Shown here: one piece after another, positions 17,716 through 26,880 of the stretch
Numbering within the stretch: the stretch's first letter is position 1
Layout: the number at the start of each line of letters is the position of its first letter
NCBI RefSeq assembly: GCF_900184815.1
Contig: NZ_FXXQ01000001.1
Coordinates: 62,001-126,000 of the forward strand
Length of the DNA stretch: 64,000 nucleotides
Source of the DNA: Boseongicola aestuarii
GTDB lineage: Bacteria; Pseudomonadota; Alphaproteobacteria; Rhodobacterales; Rhodobacteraceae
Direction: 5' to 3'
Program-made: the position numbers and the translations under genes
Notes under the pieces: model-generated
What the model saw: only the letters and a program-made list of their open reading frames with translations
What the model was told of the DNA's origin: nothing
Databases searched by the model: none

Positions 17716-18531
17716 ATGAACGATATGACCCAAAGCGAGGATACGATCCTCTTGCGCGAAGATGACACGGGCGTCGCCATTCTGACTTTGAATGCGCCGA
17801 AGTCGATTAATGCCCTCTCTGAAAAAATGCTTGCGGAACTCTCGTCCGCCTTTGATGAAATCGCGGAAGATCGATCGGTCAAGGTCGTGATCTTGCGGAC
17901 CGCTGGAAACCATTTTTGCGCCGGGCACAACTTGAAGGAAATGACCGAACACCGTCAGGATGCGGATGGAGGGTTTCAGTACTTTCAGGACCTTTTTGCG
18001 ACCTGTTCTTCCATGATGATGCGGATCGTTCGTCTGCCGCAACCGGTAGTCGCGGAAGTGAAGGGAATTGCGACTGCGGCCGGATGTCAGCTTGTTGCTG
18101 CTTGCGATCTGGCGGTGGCCTCGGAAGACGCGCGTTTTGCAACTTCGGGGGTGAATATCGGGCTGTTCTGTTCGACGCCGATGGTCGCGCTGAGCCGCAA
18201 TGTCCCGCGTAAGCAAGCGATGGAGATGTTGCTCTTGGGTGAGTTTCTCCCGGCCGCGCAAGTCGCCGAGTTCGGTCTGATCAACCGATGTGTCCCTCGC
18301 GATGCGTTGGAAGACACTACGATGGAGATAGCGCGCGTCATTGCAGACAAGCCGGCGGCGGCGATCAAGATCGGCAAGCGCGCTTTTTATGAACAAGTCG
18401 AGATGACTCTTGAAGATGCCTACGCATTTGCCGGGCGTGTGATGGCCGAGAACATGATGGCGCGGGACGCTGAAGCCGGAATCGGTGCGTTCACCCGTAA
18501 AGAGCCTAAGCCTGACTGGACTGGCGAATGA
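17716..18531 (+). CDS. crotonase-superfamily protein (ECHDC3-like)
   Basis: A 271-residue enoyl-CoA hydratase/isomerase-fold protein. The oxyanion-hole segments FCAGHNLKEM (68-76) and GIATAAGC are present. The two glutamates that act in classical hydratases are not: Gln125 (GCQLVAACDL) and Asn147 (GVNIGL) occupy those places, as in ECHDC3-like proteins, so simple hydration is doubtful. ATG 17716 is preferred because GCGAGGG lies upstream. The gene overlaps the acyl-CoA ligase by 4 bases. A role in processing a thioester made by that ligase is likely; the substrate is unknown. Confidence 0.88.
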   Translation: MNDMTQSEDTILLREDDTGVAILTLNAPKSINALSEKMLAELSSAFDEIAEDRSVKVVILRTAGNHFCAGHNLKEMTEHRQDADGGFQYFQDLFATCSSMMMRIVRLPQPVVAEVKGIATAAGCQLVAACDLAVASEDARFATSGVNIGLFCSTPMVALSRNVPRKQAMEMLLLGEFLPAAQVAEFGLINRCVPRDALEDTTMEIARVIADKPAAAIKIGKRAFYEQVEMTLEDAYAFAGRVMAENMMARDAEAGIGAFTRKEPKPDWTGE

Positions 18532-20150
18532 TCTTCGACGGGCCGGAACTGAAAAAGTGTGCGGCCAACCATACGGCGCTATCGCCAGTTTCTGTATTGA
18601 AGCGTGTTGAACGTGTACATCCGGAGTTACCGGCGCAAATCCACGGCTCGATCCGCCGGAACTGGGGAGAAGTCGCAGAGCGTTGCAAGCGGCTTGCCTC
18701 GGCGCTGAAAGCACGGGGGATCGGCAAGGGCGATACGGTTGCTTTGATCGCGCCCAACATCCCGGAGGCCTTGGAATGTGCGCTTGCCATGCCGCTTTTG
18801 GGCGCGGTGCTGAATGCCAACAATGTGCGTCTTGATGCGGACACAATCGGCTATATTCTGGATCACGGCGAAGCAAAGGTTCTGTTGGTCGACACCGAGT
18901 TTTCTGCGATGGCCGCCGAAGCCATTCGGCAATCAGGTCGTGATTTGCTGATCGTTGACATCGAGGACACGGAGGGTCCGGGTGGAACGCGGATTGGTGC
19001 GTTGACCTATGATGAGTTGCTTGCCGAAGGGGACCCGGACTTTGCATACGTCTTACCCGATGATGAGTGGGACGCACTTGCACTGAACTATACGTCCGGT
19101 ACGACGGGGCGCCCGAAAGGCGTCGTTTACTCCCATCGAGGAGCCTGGGCGAATGCCGTGAACAATACCGTGACCTGGGAAATGCCACACTTTCCGGTCT
19201 TTCTCTGGACGCTGCCGCTGTTTCATTGCAATGGCTGGTGCTTTCCCTGGACCATCACGATGTTGGCCGGAACACATGTGTTCCTTCGAGCGCCGCGGGC
19301 CGACGCGATCTATGCTGCCTTTGCCGATCACGGCGTGACGCACTTGTGCGGGGCTCCGATCATCATGTCGATGATTTCGGGGGCCGCGGCCTCGGACCGT
19401 CGCGATTTTTCTCAAAAGATCAAGATGATGACGGCCGCGGCGCCGCCACCTGCTTCGGTGATTGCGGGCATGGAAGCGATGGGGATTTCGATCACCCACG
19501 TCTACGGACTGACAGAGGTCTATGGCCCTGCGGTGGTCTGTGCGAAAAAGCCGAGATGGCAAGATTTGCCGCCCGACGAGCAGGCGCGACTGAATGCGCG
19601 TCAAGGCGTAGCCTATGAGCTTGAAGAGGATGTGCTCGTCTTGGACCCCGTTTCCGGTCTGCCCGTGCCTTGGGATGGTGAGACGCTTGGCGAGATCGTT
19701 TTTCGGGGCAACATCGTCATGAAAGGTTACTTCAAGCAACCAGAAGAGACGGCGAACGCGTTCAAGGATGGTTGGTTCTGGTCTGGCGACATCGCTGTGC
19801 AACACCCGGATGGATATGTCGAAATCCGCGACCGCGCGAAGGATATCATCATTTCGGGCGGTGAAAACATTTCGTCAATCGAGGTTGAGAAAGCAATTTA
19901 CTCCCATCCCGATGTGAGCCTTGTCGCTGTGGTGGCCATGCCGGACGAAAAGTGGGGCGAAGTACCGTGTGCCTTTGTGGAGCTTGTGGTCGGAGCGACG
20001 GTCAGCGAAGACGAACTGCTAGCGCACGCGAAATCCAGGCTGGCAGGCTTTCAAAGGCCTAAGAAGGTGGTGTTTCTCGAGCTGCCAAAGACAACGACTG
20101 GTAAAATTCGAAAGAACGAGCTTCGCGATCTCTTCCGCGAAAGCCAATGA
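18528..20150 (+). CDS. AMP-forming acyl-CoA synthetase
   Basis: A 540-residue ANL-superfamily ligase that activates a carboxylic acid with ATP and CoA. Motifs seen are YTSGTTGRPKGVVYSHRG (P-loop), YGLTEVYGP, the DGWFWSGDIA hinge region, RDRAKDIIISGGENIS, and the C-terminal catalytic lysine in TTTGKIRKN. Length and motif spelling resemble the medium-chain/DmdB-like group, which includes the methylmercaptopropionate-CoA ligases of DMSP degraders, but substrate cannot be read from sequence by eye. It overlaps the crotonase gene and is followed within 35 bases by a GcvT/DmdA-like pseudogene. Confidence 0.9.
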   Translation: MIFDGPELKKCAANHTALSPVSVLKRVERVHPELPAQIHGSIRRNWGEVAERCKRLASALKARGIGKGDTVALIAPNIPEALECALAMPLLGAVLNANNVRLDADTIGYILDHGEAKVLLVDTEFSAMAAEAIRQSGRDLLIVDIEDTEGPGGTRIGALTYDELLAEGDPDFAYVLPDDEWDALALNYTSGTTGRPKGVVYSHRGAWANAVNNTVTWEMPHFPVFLWTLPLFHCNGWCFPWTITMLAGTHVFLRAPRADAIYAAFADHGVTHLCGAPIIMSMISGAAASDRRDFSQKIKMMTAAAPPPASVIAGMEAMGISITHVYGLTEVYGPAVVCAKKPRWQDLPPDEQARLNARQGVAYELEEDVLVLDPVSGLPVPWDGETLGEIVFRGNIVMKGYFKQPEETANAFKDGWFWSGDIAVQHPDGYVEIRDRAKDIIISGGENISSIEVEKAIYSHPDVSLVAVVAMPDEKWGEVPCAFVELVVGATVSEDELLAHAKSRLAGFQRPKKVVFLELPKTTTGKIRKNELRDLFRESQ

Positions 20151-20183
20151 CCTTTTTTGCAACATCCCCAGAGAGCAACCAAC

Positions 20184-20790
20184 GTGAACGATGCGCTGTC
20201 ATTTTCCGATGTCAGCTTCGGCACTCAGGGCCGTAAGTCTCCGTTTTCCGATGTGGCGATGCGTTGGAGCGCACATGGGTTTCCGTCTATTACCATATGT
20301 ATAGACCGCGAGACTTCGGCGATCCTGAACAGAATTTCTGGAATCTCGTGAAGAGGCTGTTCTCTGCGGTGTTTCGCTAGAGCGTCACGTGCAGATTACT
20401 GAACCAGATTCTGCGAAGTCTGCTCAGAATATTTGCTGCCGGGATCTGTCCAAAATGAAGACAGGGCAATGCAAGCGCGTCTTACTCACCGATCAGGTGG
20501 GCGGGATCATCAAGGAGCCGATCATGCTGTGACTGGACGAAAACCACTTCAGGCTCTCCATAGCCGACAGCGATGTTCTGCTGTGGACCAAAGGTCTGGC
20601 GCGGACCTTTCGAAAGTGGGCACTCATTGGCTGTCGAGGCCGACGACGGAGCGCTGTATTGCTCCATCCTTCCAAAGCCCTTTCACGATCCGACGAAGTC
20701 CCGTGCGGTAGCAACTGGAAATCGCCCACAGGACACTTTCTAGGCGATAGCTTTGGGTTGACGCTGGGAAGGGAAAAGCGTTTCAACGAA
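20184..20790 (+). pseudogene. decayed GcvT/DmdA-family aminomethyltransferase-like gene
   Basis: Pieces of one GcvT/DmdA-like N-terminal half can be read by switching frame. GTG 20184 opens NDALSFSDVSF and RKSPFSDVAMRWSAHGF; one extra base near 20282 shifts to VSVYYHMYRPRDFGDPEQNF and WNLVKR. A second shift near 20380 gives LERHVQITEPDSAK, RDLSKMKTGQCK, then IIKEPIML, an in-frame TGA (20530-20532), and DENHFRLSIADSDVLLW. A third shift near 20620 gives SLAVEADDG. The C-terminal half is absent. These segments align in order with the conserved folate-enzyme N-terminus (GPDAA, GQCKY, NDP, SIADSDVLLWAKG). Family recognition is from memory; a protein search would settle it. Confidence 0.75.
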
Positions 20791-20795
20791 ATACC

Positions 20796-22541
20796 TTAGA
20801 GGTCTTCGCCTTTCAGCACCGCTTCCAAGACGGCGCTGATCTCATCCTCAGCTAAACCATATTCTGACGCGGCGACTTCCCGGGAGATATAGCCACGCGC
20901 CAAGTCTCTTTTGATTGCACTCTTGGCGCGTTCTTCGACGGGGCCATACCCGGCACCACCGGGAAATGCCATCAACACACTGCGGCTGTGTGGAACGAAC
21001 TGTTTGCCCTTTCCCTTCATCGCTACGCCGTCGTCCCTTCGTATGGTGGTGGCTGCGCCGAAGTTGCCGCCACGCCGACCGCGAGCAGGGTGGTCGACGC
21101 GATCGAACATCGCTTGAATATCGAACTCGTGACCTTCGCGCGCACCGACTTCCATGAATTGCCCCAGACCTCCGCGATGCTTGCCCGCACCACCGCTGTC
21201 GGGGCGCAATTCCTTGCGCCAGATAATGACCGGACCCGCGTGTTCGGTCGCTTCTACTGGCATTGTCATGACGCCGGACGGGAAGGCGGTGGCGTTAAGC
21301 CCGTCGTAGGCGGGGCGTGCTCCGGAGCCACCTGAATTGAAGGTCAAGACCTCTGCGCGGCGCGCGTCGTTTGGGGCAGGGGCGTCGGTACGAGGACGCA
21401 AGGACACCTGAAAATTACAAAGACATCCCGCCCCTTCGGCGGGCACAACACCGGGAACGATTTGATCAAATGCCGCAAAAACAGTGTCCGGTACGAAATG
21501 GCCGACAATATGGCGCAAGGCGACGGGCGCGGGGTGCACGGCGTTTACGATAGTGTCCACGGGCGCCTTGATTTCAAAGGGCGCAAGCGAGGCCGCGTTG
21601 TTTGGGATCTCGGGCGCGATAGCGACCTTCAATGCATAACAAGCATATGCTTTCGCATAGACGAGAGGGCAATTGATGCCTTTCTTGTCGACTCCTGAGG
21701 TTCCTTCAAAGTTCGAAACAATACGGTCTTCGTGAATCGTGACGTTGACCCTCAGCGTGATCGGCGTGTCAAAGCCGTCAATGGTCATTTCCGCGGTCGC
21801 GGATTTGCGAGGAAGGGCTGCGATACGATCCAGGGTGGCGCGCCGAGAGTTTTCGAGAATGAAATGAGCGATGTCGGACAAATCCGAGAGTTCGAACTCG
21901 GTCATCATGTCGATCAGTCGCCGGTGTCCGATTTCGTTGCACGTCGCAAGGGCATACATGTCCCCAATCAACTGGTCGGGTTCGCGCACGTTTCCGCGCA
22001 CGATGCGAATAAGCGTTTCGTCCACGACTCCCGCGTCTGCGAATTTCATGACGGGAATGTAAAGACCTTCCTCATAAACGCTGGCTGCATCTGCACCGAA
22101 GCCGCGGCCTCCGATATCGACGATATGCGCAGTACAGGCAAAAAAACCGACGAGATTACCTTTATGAAAGGACGGGCTGACCATCGTGATGTCATGAAGG
22201 TGGCCGGTGCCCTCCCACGGGTCATTAGTGATATAGACATCTCCTTGCGAGATGTTGTCGCGCCCGATGCGCCTTATAAAGTGTGCGACGGCATCTGCCA
22301 TTGCGTTCACATGTCCGGGGGTTCCGGTGACGGCTTGGGCGAGCATCTGACCTTCGACGTCATAGACTCCGGCGGACAGGTCGCCCGCTTCGCGAACCGA
22401 CGTCGAAAACGCCGTGCGCACAAGGGCTTGGGCCTGTTCCTCGACGACTGAGATCAAACGGTTCCACATAACTTGATAGGCCACGCTTTTCGGATCATTT
22501 GCCAACAGATGCACCTTTCGTACGTAAATCCATGCAGCCAT
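20796..22541 (-). CDS. hyuB: HyuB-type subunit (hydantoinase B/oxoprolinase family)
   Basis: Beta-type subunit of ATP-dependent N-methylhydantoinase/5-oxoprolinase/acetone-carboxylase-like enzymes. Family landmarks are NRLISVVEEQAQALVRTAFS near the start, AGDLSAGVYD, ITNDPWEGTGHLHDIT, HIVDIGG, the GINCP segment and the GGAGKHRGGLGQ motif near 470. The start is uncertain: ATG 22541 gives 581 residues but overlaps hyuA by 47 bases, while TTG 22505 with GAAAGG upstream would overlap by only 11 and fits the usual family N-terminus better. It works with the hyuA product. The substrate is unknown. Confidence 0.85.
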   Translation of the reverse strand: MAAWIYVRKVHLLANDPKSVAYQVMWNRLISVVEEQAQALVRTAFSTSVREAGDLSAGVYDVEGQMLAQAVTGTPGHVNAMADAVAHFIRRIGRDNISQGDVYITNDPWEGTGHLHDITMVSPSFHKGNLVGFFACTAHIVDIGGRGFGADAASVYEEGLYIPVMKFADAGVVDETLIRIVRGNVREPDQLIGDMYALATCNEIGHRRLIDMMTEFELSDLSDIAHFILENSRRATLDRIAALPRKSATAEMTIDGFDTPITLRVNVTIHEDRIVSNFEGTSGVDKKGINCPLVYAKAYACYALKVAIAPEIPNNAASLAPFEIKAPVDTIVNAVHPAPVALRHIVGHFVPDTVFAAFDQIVPGVVPAEGAGCLCNFQVSLRPRTDAPAPNDARRAEVLTFNSGGSGARPAYDGLNATAFPSGVMTMPVEATEHAGPVIIWRKELRPDSGGAGKHRGGLGQFMEVGAREGHEFDIQAMFDRVDHPARGRRGGNFGAATTIRRDDGVAMKGKGKQFVPHSRSVLMAFPGGAGYGPVEERAKSAIKRDLARGYISREVAASEYGLAEDEISAVLEAVLKGEDL

Positions 22542-24588
22542 CGGCTTGTCGTTTTGCGAGGCGGCTTGAAGGTACGATGATCGTCGTTTCTTCTTCGGCA
22601 ATGATGGCCGGGCCGATCGCGGTTTCGCCTTGTTGCATGTCGTGCCGGAAATAAATTTTGGCGTCGGCAAAGGCCGCCAGCGCCGGGTCGAAGAGCGGTC
22701 TTGTCCCGCACGATTGCGCGGGCGCTGTTACTGGTATGTCGGAGGTCGTATCGACTGGCTCGGCCGGGGTTGTCGCGTTAACCGACCAGACGGTGATTTC
22801 GATATCCATACCGGTGACCGAGCGCCCGAACAGCTTGGTGTAATCTTCGATGAAACGCGCTTCAAAGGTCGACTTGTCGGGATGCAGGGCTTGATCCTCG
22901 CTCAGGGTGATGGGGATTTCCCAACCCTGACCCGCGTAGCGCATGTAGACCTTGAATTCAGACAGAATAGGACCGATGGGATCACAATTTCGCACGAACG
23001 CGGTGGCTTCGGATTTGAGGTCCTTCAAGAGGGTCGTGATCTTGGGCGCGTCGAAATCGGCAAGCGTCATATAGACCGAACGGTTCGCTTCGAAGCTGAA
23101 GGGTGCGCGCAGGAAACCAATAGCCGAGCCGACACCCGCACCGGGGGGGACAAGAAGGCGCTCGATGCCCAGTTTCTCACAAAGGCGACCTGCGTGAAGC
23201 GGCGCTGCACCGCCAAATGCGATCATCGTGTAATCTGAGAGATCCTCGCCGTTCTCGACCGCGTGGACGCGCGCGGCATTGGCCATGTTCTCATCCACGA
23301 CCTCTGCCAATCCGAACGCCGCAGTAACGGAGTCCATGTCCAGGATACCGCCAATAGTTTTAATGAGAGCAGTTGAAGATGCAGGGGCGTCCAGCTTGAT
23401 GGAACCACCTGCAAAATTCTCGGGATCAAGGCGGCCGAGAACAAGGTCAGCGTCGGTCACTGCGGGCTTTCGACCGCCGCGCCCGTAGCAGGCGGGGCCG
23501 GGTTCAGACCCGGCACTTTCGGGCCCAACGCGGATTTGGTGCATACTGTCGACATGGGCCAGAGAGCCGCCGCCCGCGCCGATCTCGACCATATCGATCA
23601 CAGGTATCGAGATCGGCATGCCCGAGCCTTTCTTGAAACGGTAGGTGCGGGCAACCTCAAAGACCCGTGAAGTCTTGGGTGACTGGTTTTTGATCAAGCA
23701 AATCTTGGCAGTCGTGCCGCCCATGTCAAACGACAGCACCTTATCCAGACCGTGACGCGCGGCGATATCGGCCGCGAAAACGGCTCCGCCGGCAGGACCG
23801 CTTTCGACCAGCCGGACCGGAAACTCAGCCGCGTTCTCGATCGAGATTATGCCACCCCCGGAATGCATCAGGAAGATCTTGCAGTCCACGCCCTCAGCGC
23901 GCAGCTTCCCCTCAAGGCGGCCAAGATAGGACTTCATCAGCGGCTTGATATAGGCGTTTGCTACAACGGTATTGAAGCGTTCGTATTCGCGCATCTGGGG
24001 CGAGACTTCGCAGGAAAGCGATACCATGGCATCCGGCATCTTGTCAGCCAGTACCTCGCGCACCAGCACCTCGTGCTTGTCATTGAGATATGAGTGGATC
24101 AGCCCCACGGCGATGCTTTCATAGCCGGCTTGAGCCATAGTATCGACCACCGCTTCGACGTCGGCTCGGCTCAGCGGTCGTAGTTCGGCGCCTCTGGCAT
24201 CAATACGTCCGGGAACAGTGTAGCGTCTTTGGCGCGGCAAAAGCGGTTCCGGCAGAGTGAGGTTGAGGTCGTATTGCTCAAAGCGTGACTCCGTGCGCAT
24301 CTCAATTACGTCACGAAAGCCCTCTGTCGTAATGAGAGCGGTCTTGGCTCCGCGGCGTTCAATCAGGGCATTGGTGGCAAGTGTCGTTCCGTGGATGATC
24401 TGGTTGATTTCTCCGGGGACGATCTTGGCCTTGGCGCAGACCTGATGCAAACCGTCAATAATGGCGTTTTCGGGAGCGGCATACGTGGTTAGAACCTTCG
24501 TTGAATATGCCGACTTGTCCACTTCGAGAACAATGTCGGTAAATGTTCCACCAATATCAACGCCCAGTCGAACGGATCGTGAGTGCAT
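22495..24588 (-). CDS. hyuA: HyuA-type subunit (hydantoinase A/oxoprolinase family)
   Basis: ATP-binding subunit of the HyuAB/oxoprolinase family, 697 residues. The actin-like ATPase motifs are clear: VDIGGTFTDIV at the N-terminus, HGTTLATNALIERRGAKTAL near 70, SGPAGGAVFAA and SFDMGGTTAKI near 280-305, and GAGGGSLAHVD. Upstream, AAGAGGCG serves the ATG. It is co-transcribed with hyuB and divergent from a TauE/SafE permease. Members open cyclic amides or carboxylate ketones at the cost of ATP; which applies is not evident. Confidence 0.88.
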   Translation of the reverse strand: MHSRSVRLGVDIGGTFTDIVLEVDKSAYSTKVLTTYAAPENAIIDGLHQVCAKAKIVPGEINQIIHGTTLATNALIERRGAKTALITTEGFRDVIEMRTESRFEQYDLNLTLPEPLLPRQRRYTVPGRIDARGAELRPLSRADVEAVVDTMAQAGYESIAVGLIHSYLNDKHEVLVREVLADKMPDAMVSLSCEVSPQMREYERFNTVVANAYIKPLMKSYLGRLEGKLRAEGVDCKIFLMHSGGGIISIENAAEFPVRLVESGPAGGAVFAADIAARHGLDKVLSFDMGGTTAKICLIKNQSPKTSRVFEVARTYRFKKGSGMPISIPVIDMVEIGAGGGSLAHVDSMHQIRVGPESAGSEPGPACYGRGGRKPAVTDADLVLGRLDPENFAGGSIKLDAPASSTALIKTIGGILDMDSVTAAFGLAEVVDENMANAARVHAVENGEDLSDYTMIAFGGAAPLHAGRLCEKLGIERLLVPPGAGVGSAIGFLRAPFSFEANRSVYMTLADFDAPKITTLLKDLKSEATAFVRNCDPIGPILSEFKVYMRYAGQGWEIPITLSEDQALHPDKSTFEARFIEDYTKLFGRSVTGMDIEITVWSVNATTPAEPVDTTSDIPVTAPAQSCGTRPLFDPALAAFADAKIYFRHDMQQGETAIGPAIIAEEETTIIVPSSRLAKRQADGCMDLRTKGASVGK

Positions 24589-24715
24589 GCGAGTCGCCTC
24601 TTATTTCCGCTAGCTAGGGTGCTGGATTTCTCAGGCAACTTCCAACGGTTTATCGGTTCGCACCGCAATTGTCGTTTCCACTGGATCTTGGCTGTGCGGC
24701 GTCGGATAGGAAAGC

Positions 24716-25456
24716 ATGGAGCCGAGTTTGATCCTTTTTGCCTTCCTTGGCATTGCGATGGGCGGTGTCTTGAAGGGCGCGACCGGGGCGGGGGCGCCGG
24801 TCATTGGCGTGCCAGTTCTGGCAGTTGTGTTTGACGTGCCGATGGCGGTGGCAATTTTTGCTGTTTTGAACGTTATTTCAAACACGTGGCAAATGACGAC
24901 GTTCTACAGTGAAATTGTCGATCTGCGTCTTGCCTGGAGCCATGCGCTGGCGGCGGCCATCGGAGTTGTTCCGGGTTCGATCCTGCTTGCCACCCTGCCT
25001 AAAGAGGTTTTGACAGTGGCCATGGCAGCTGTGGTTTTCCTTTATATCGGGTTACGTTTGACTCGACCCGACTGGAGGCTGACACGCGTACAGGGACAGC
25101 GACTTGGTCCGTCGCTTGGATTTATCGGCGGGCTTCTGCAAGGGGCGGGGGGTGTTTCGGCCCCTGTTTCTGTCTCGTTTCTGAGCGCATTGAGGCTCGG
25201 TCGACTTGATTTCATCGGAACGATTTCCGTGTTCTTTCTTGCCATGGCGGCGTTTCAGATCCCCACGTTGATCGCCCTTGGAATTTTGTCCTGGGAGCGC
25301 GCGGGCCTGGCGGTTTTGGCCGCCATACCTCTGTTCATGGGCATGTCGCTTGGCACCTGGATTGCCAGACGCATCTCCAAAAAGGCATTCGATCAGGCGG
25401 TTCTGGTTTTGCTGGCGGCCATAGCGATCAAGCTGACCTGGGATGCTTTCGGGTGA
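24716..25456 (+). CDS. TauE/SafE-family sulfite/anion permease
   Basis: A 246-residue integral membrane protein with about eight helices, including the repeated G-rich halves GIAMGGVLKGATGAGAPVIG and GFIGGLLQGAGGVSAPV typical of TauE/SafE (DUF81). Characterised members export sulfite, sulfoacetate or other organosulfur anions. TAGGAAAGC precedes the ATG. It is divergent from hyuA and convergent with the FAD oxidase. Sulfite export would fit a nearby organosulfur pathway, but the substrate is not shown by the sequence. Confidence 0.88.
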   Translation: MEPSLILFAFLGIAMGGVLKGATGAGAPVIGVPVLAVVFDVPMAVAIFAVLNVISNTWQMTTFYSEIVDLRLAWSHALAAAIGVVPGSILLATLPKEVLTVAMAAVVFLYIGLRLTRPDWRLTRVQGQRLGPSLGFIGGLLQGAGGVSAPVSVSFLSALRLGRLDFIGTISVFFLAMAAFQIPTLIALGILSWERAGLAVLAAIPLFMGMSLGTWIARRISKKAFDQAVLVLLAAIAIKLTWDAFG

Positions 25457-25488
25457 CCATCTCCGTTCTTGGTCCAAAAGATTACGCG

Positions 25489-26757
25489 CTAGATCACCGC
25501 TCTTTCCAAATAGGGTTCGCCGGCCAGAACGCGATCGAAATGGAAAGGTCGCATATCAAGCGTCTTGTAATCACCGTAGGTCAGCCATTCGGCCGCAGCA
25601 CGGCCCATGGCAGGAGATTGCTGCAGGCCATGGCCTGAAAAGCCGTTCAGGAACAAAAAGTTACCAATTTCTGGGTGCGGGCCCGTGATTGCGTTGTGAT
25701 CAAAAACGTTCATCGCGTAGTGGCCAGCCCATTCTGAAATCACTTTGACGGCCTCAAATTGCGGGATGCGCGCCGCGACGGTGGGCCAGATATGATCCTG
25801 CCAGAGCGCGTGGTCCATGTGGAAGTCATCGAAATCAACGGCTGGGTCTATGTCCGAGTGCCCGCCACATTGGTACGTGCCTCCGCCATTCTCGCGGACA
25901 TGGACGCCGGAGGGGTCAATGGTCAAAGGTAGATCCTGATCGAGAGGTTTTTCCGCTTTGAAGACCCAAGAGTATCGTTTTCTCGGCTCGACCGGCATGT
26001 CGACCCCCGCCATCGCCGCTGTTCGCGCGGCTCGCGGGCCGGAAGCGTTGACGAGCTGGCCACAGCTGATGACTTCACCCGTTGCAAGAGTGACGCTTTC
26101 GATACGGTCGCCGCGCCCGGACTTGTTGATCGCGACGACCTCGTTATCGATGTAGTTCACGCCGCGTTCGATGGCTTGTCGACGCCACCACGCGAAGACG
26201 GTTGCACCGTCCCAGTAGCCTTCGTTGACGCGATTGATTGAGCCGAGAATGATGTCATCGACATTGTAGAACGGATAACGCGTTTTGATCTCGTCCGGAT
26301 CAAGCAGTTCGGTTGCGGCGCCACAAGTGTGTTGCACTTTCAAATTCGCCCGGAGGGTGTCAGCGAAGGCGGGTGTATCCGCCAGATATAGATACCCGAA
26401 TGAATGTATCTTTAAGTTCGGAACACGCTCGTCACCGCCCATGAATTCGCGGACATTATTGATGAAGTCTGCGCCGAATTGAGAGATGCGCACGTTCAGC
26501 TCAGTCGAGAACTGCTGCCGAATACAGGAGTTGGTATGTGCTGTTGAGGCTTTCTCAATGCTCGGATCGCGCTCGACAACCAGGACTGACCCGTCGAAGT
26601 CGGGGTTCTTGGTGAGCCACCATGCAACCGACGACCCCATGATCGCGCCACCAATGATCACGACATCGTAAGATGTCTGTTTGGGAGTTTTCGGATAGCC
26701 TGTCTTTGGTGTAACGCCGTTTTCTGACAATTTGCAAAGCTCCGGAGTAGCCGTCAT
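25489..26757 (-). CDS. FAD-dependent amine/amino-acid oxidoreductase (DAO family)
   Basis: A 422-residue DAO-fold flavoprotein with the dinucleotide site VVIIGGAIMGSSVAWWL at about 32-48, an ERDPS acidic end of the second strand, and the C-terminal GHYAMNVFDHNAITGPHPE and FSGHGLQQSPAMGR segments near 350-400. This pattern is close to the FOXRED1/sarcosine-oxidase-beta/dimethylglycine-dehydrogenase branch. Such enzymes oxidise secondary or tertiary amines and are commonly paired with GcvT-type folate proteins; here the only nearby GcvT-like sequence is the pseudogene. The approximately 25 N-terminal residues before the fold are poorly conserved-looking. Confidence 0.85.
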   Translation of the reverse strand: MTATPELCKLSENGVTPKTGYPKTPKQTSYDVVIIGGAIMGSSVAWWLTKNPDFDGSVLVVERDPSIEKASTAHTNSCIRQQFSTELNVRISQFGADFINNVREFMGGDERVPNLKIHSFGYLYLADTPAFADTLRANLKVQHTCGAATELLDPDEIKTRYPFYNVDDIILGSINRVNEGYWDGATVFAWWRRQAIERGVNYIDNEVVAINKSGRGDRIESVTLATGEVISCGQLVNASGPRAARTAAMAGVDMPVEPRKRYSWVFKAEKPLDQDLPLTIDPSGVHVRENGGGTYQCGGHSDIDPAVDFDDFHMDHALWQDHIWPTVAARIPQFEAVKVISEWAGHYAMNVFDHNAITGPHPEIGNFLFLNGFSGHGLQQSPAMGRAAAEWLTYGDYKTLDMRPFHFDRVLAGEPYLERAVI

Positions 26758-26829
26758 CCAGCGTAAGCACAGCTTTCAAACGCCTGCAATATTCCTCGGC
26801 GATTTGAGTTCGGTATATCTAATGTTATC

Positions 26830-26857
26830 AAAGAAAAAGGCCCGACAAGGCGGGCCC
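26830..26857 (-). terminator. rho-independent terminator after DUF882 gene
   Basis: Read on the minus strand, GGGCCCGCC pairs around a short TTG loop region with GGGCC (core stem CGGGCC/GGCCCG) and is followed by TTTTTCTTT. It lies 24 bases past the DUF882 stop. Confidence 0.75.
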
Positions 26858-26880
26858 GTTCGATCCAACTGCGGTAGTGT

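Noticed and set aside
17659-19188. A 509-codon open frame on the minus strand opposite the crotonase and ligase genes
   Set aside because: It is antisense to two confident genes, has no family motif and an abnormal Arg/His/Ser-rich composition typical of GC-rich shadows.
20433-20711. A short plus-strand frame taken as a possible independent gene
   Set aside because: It is a fragment of the frame-shifted GcvT/DmdA-like relic read out of frame.
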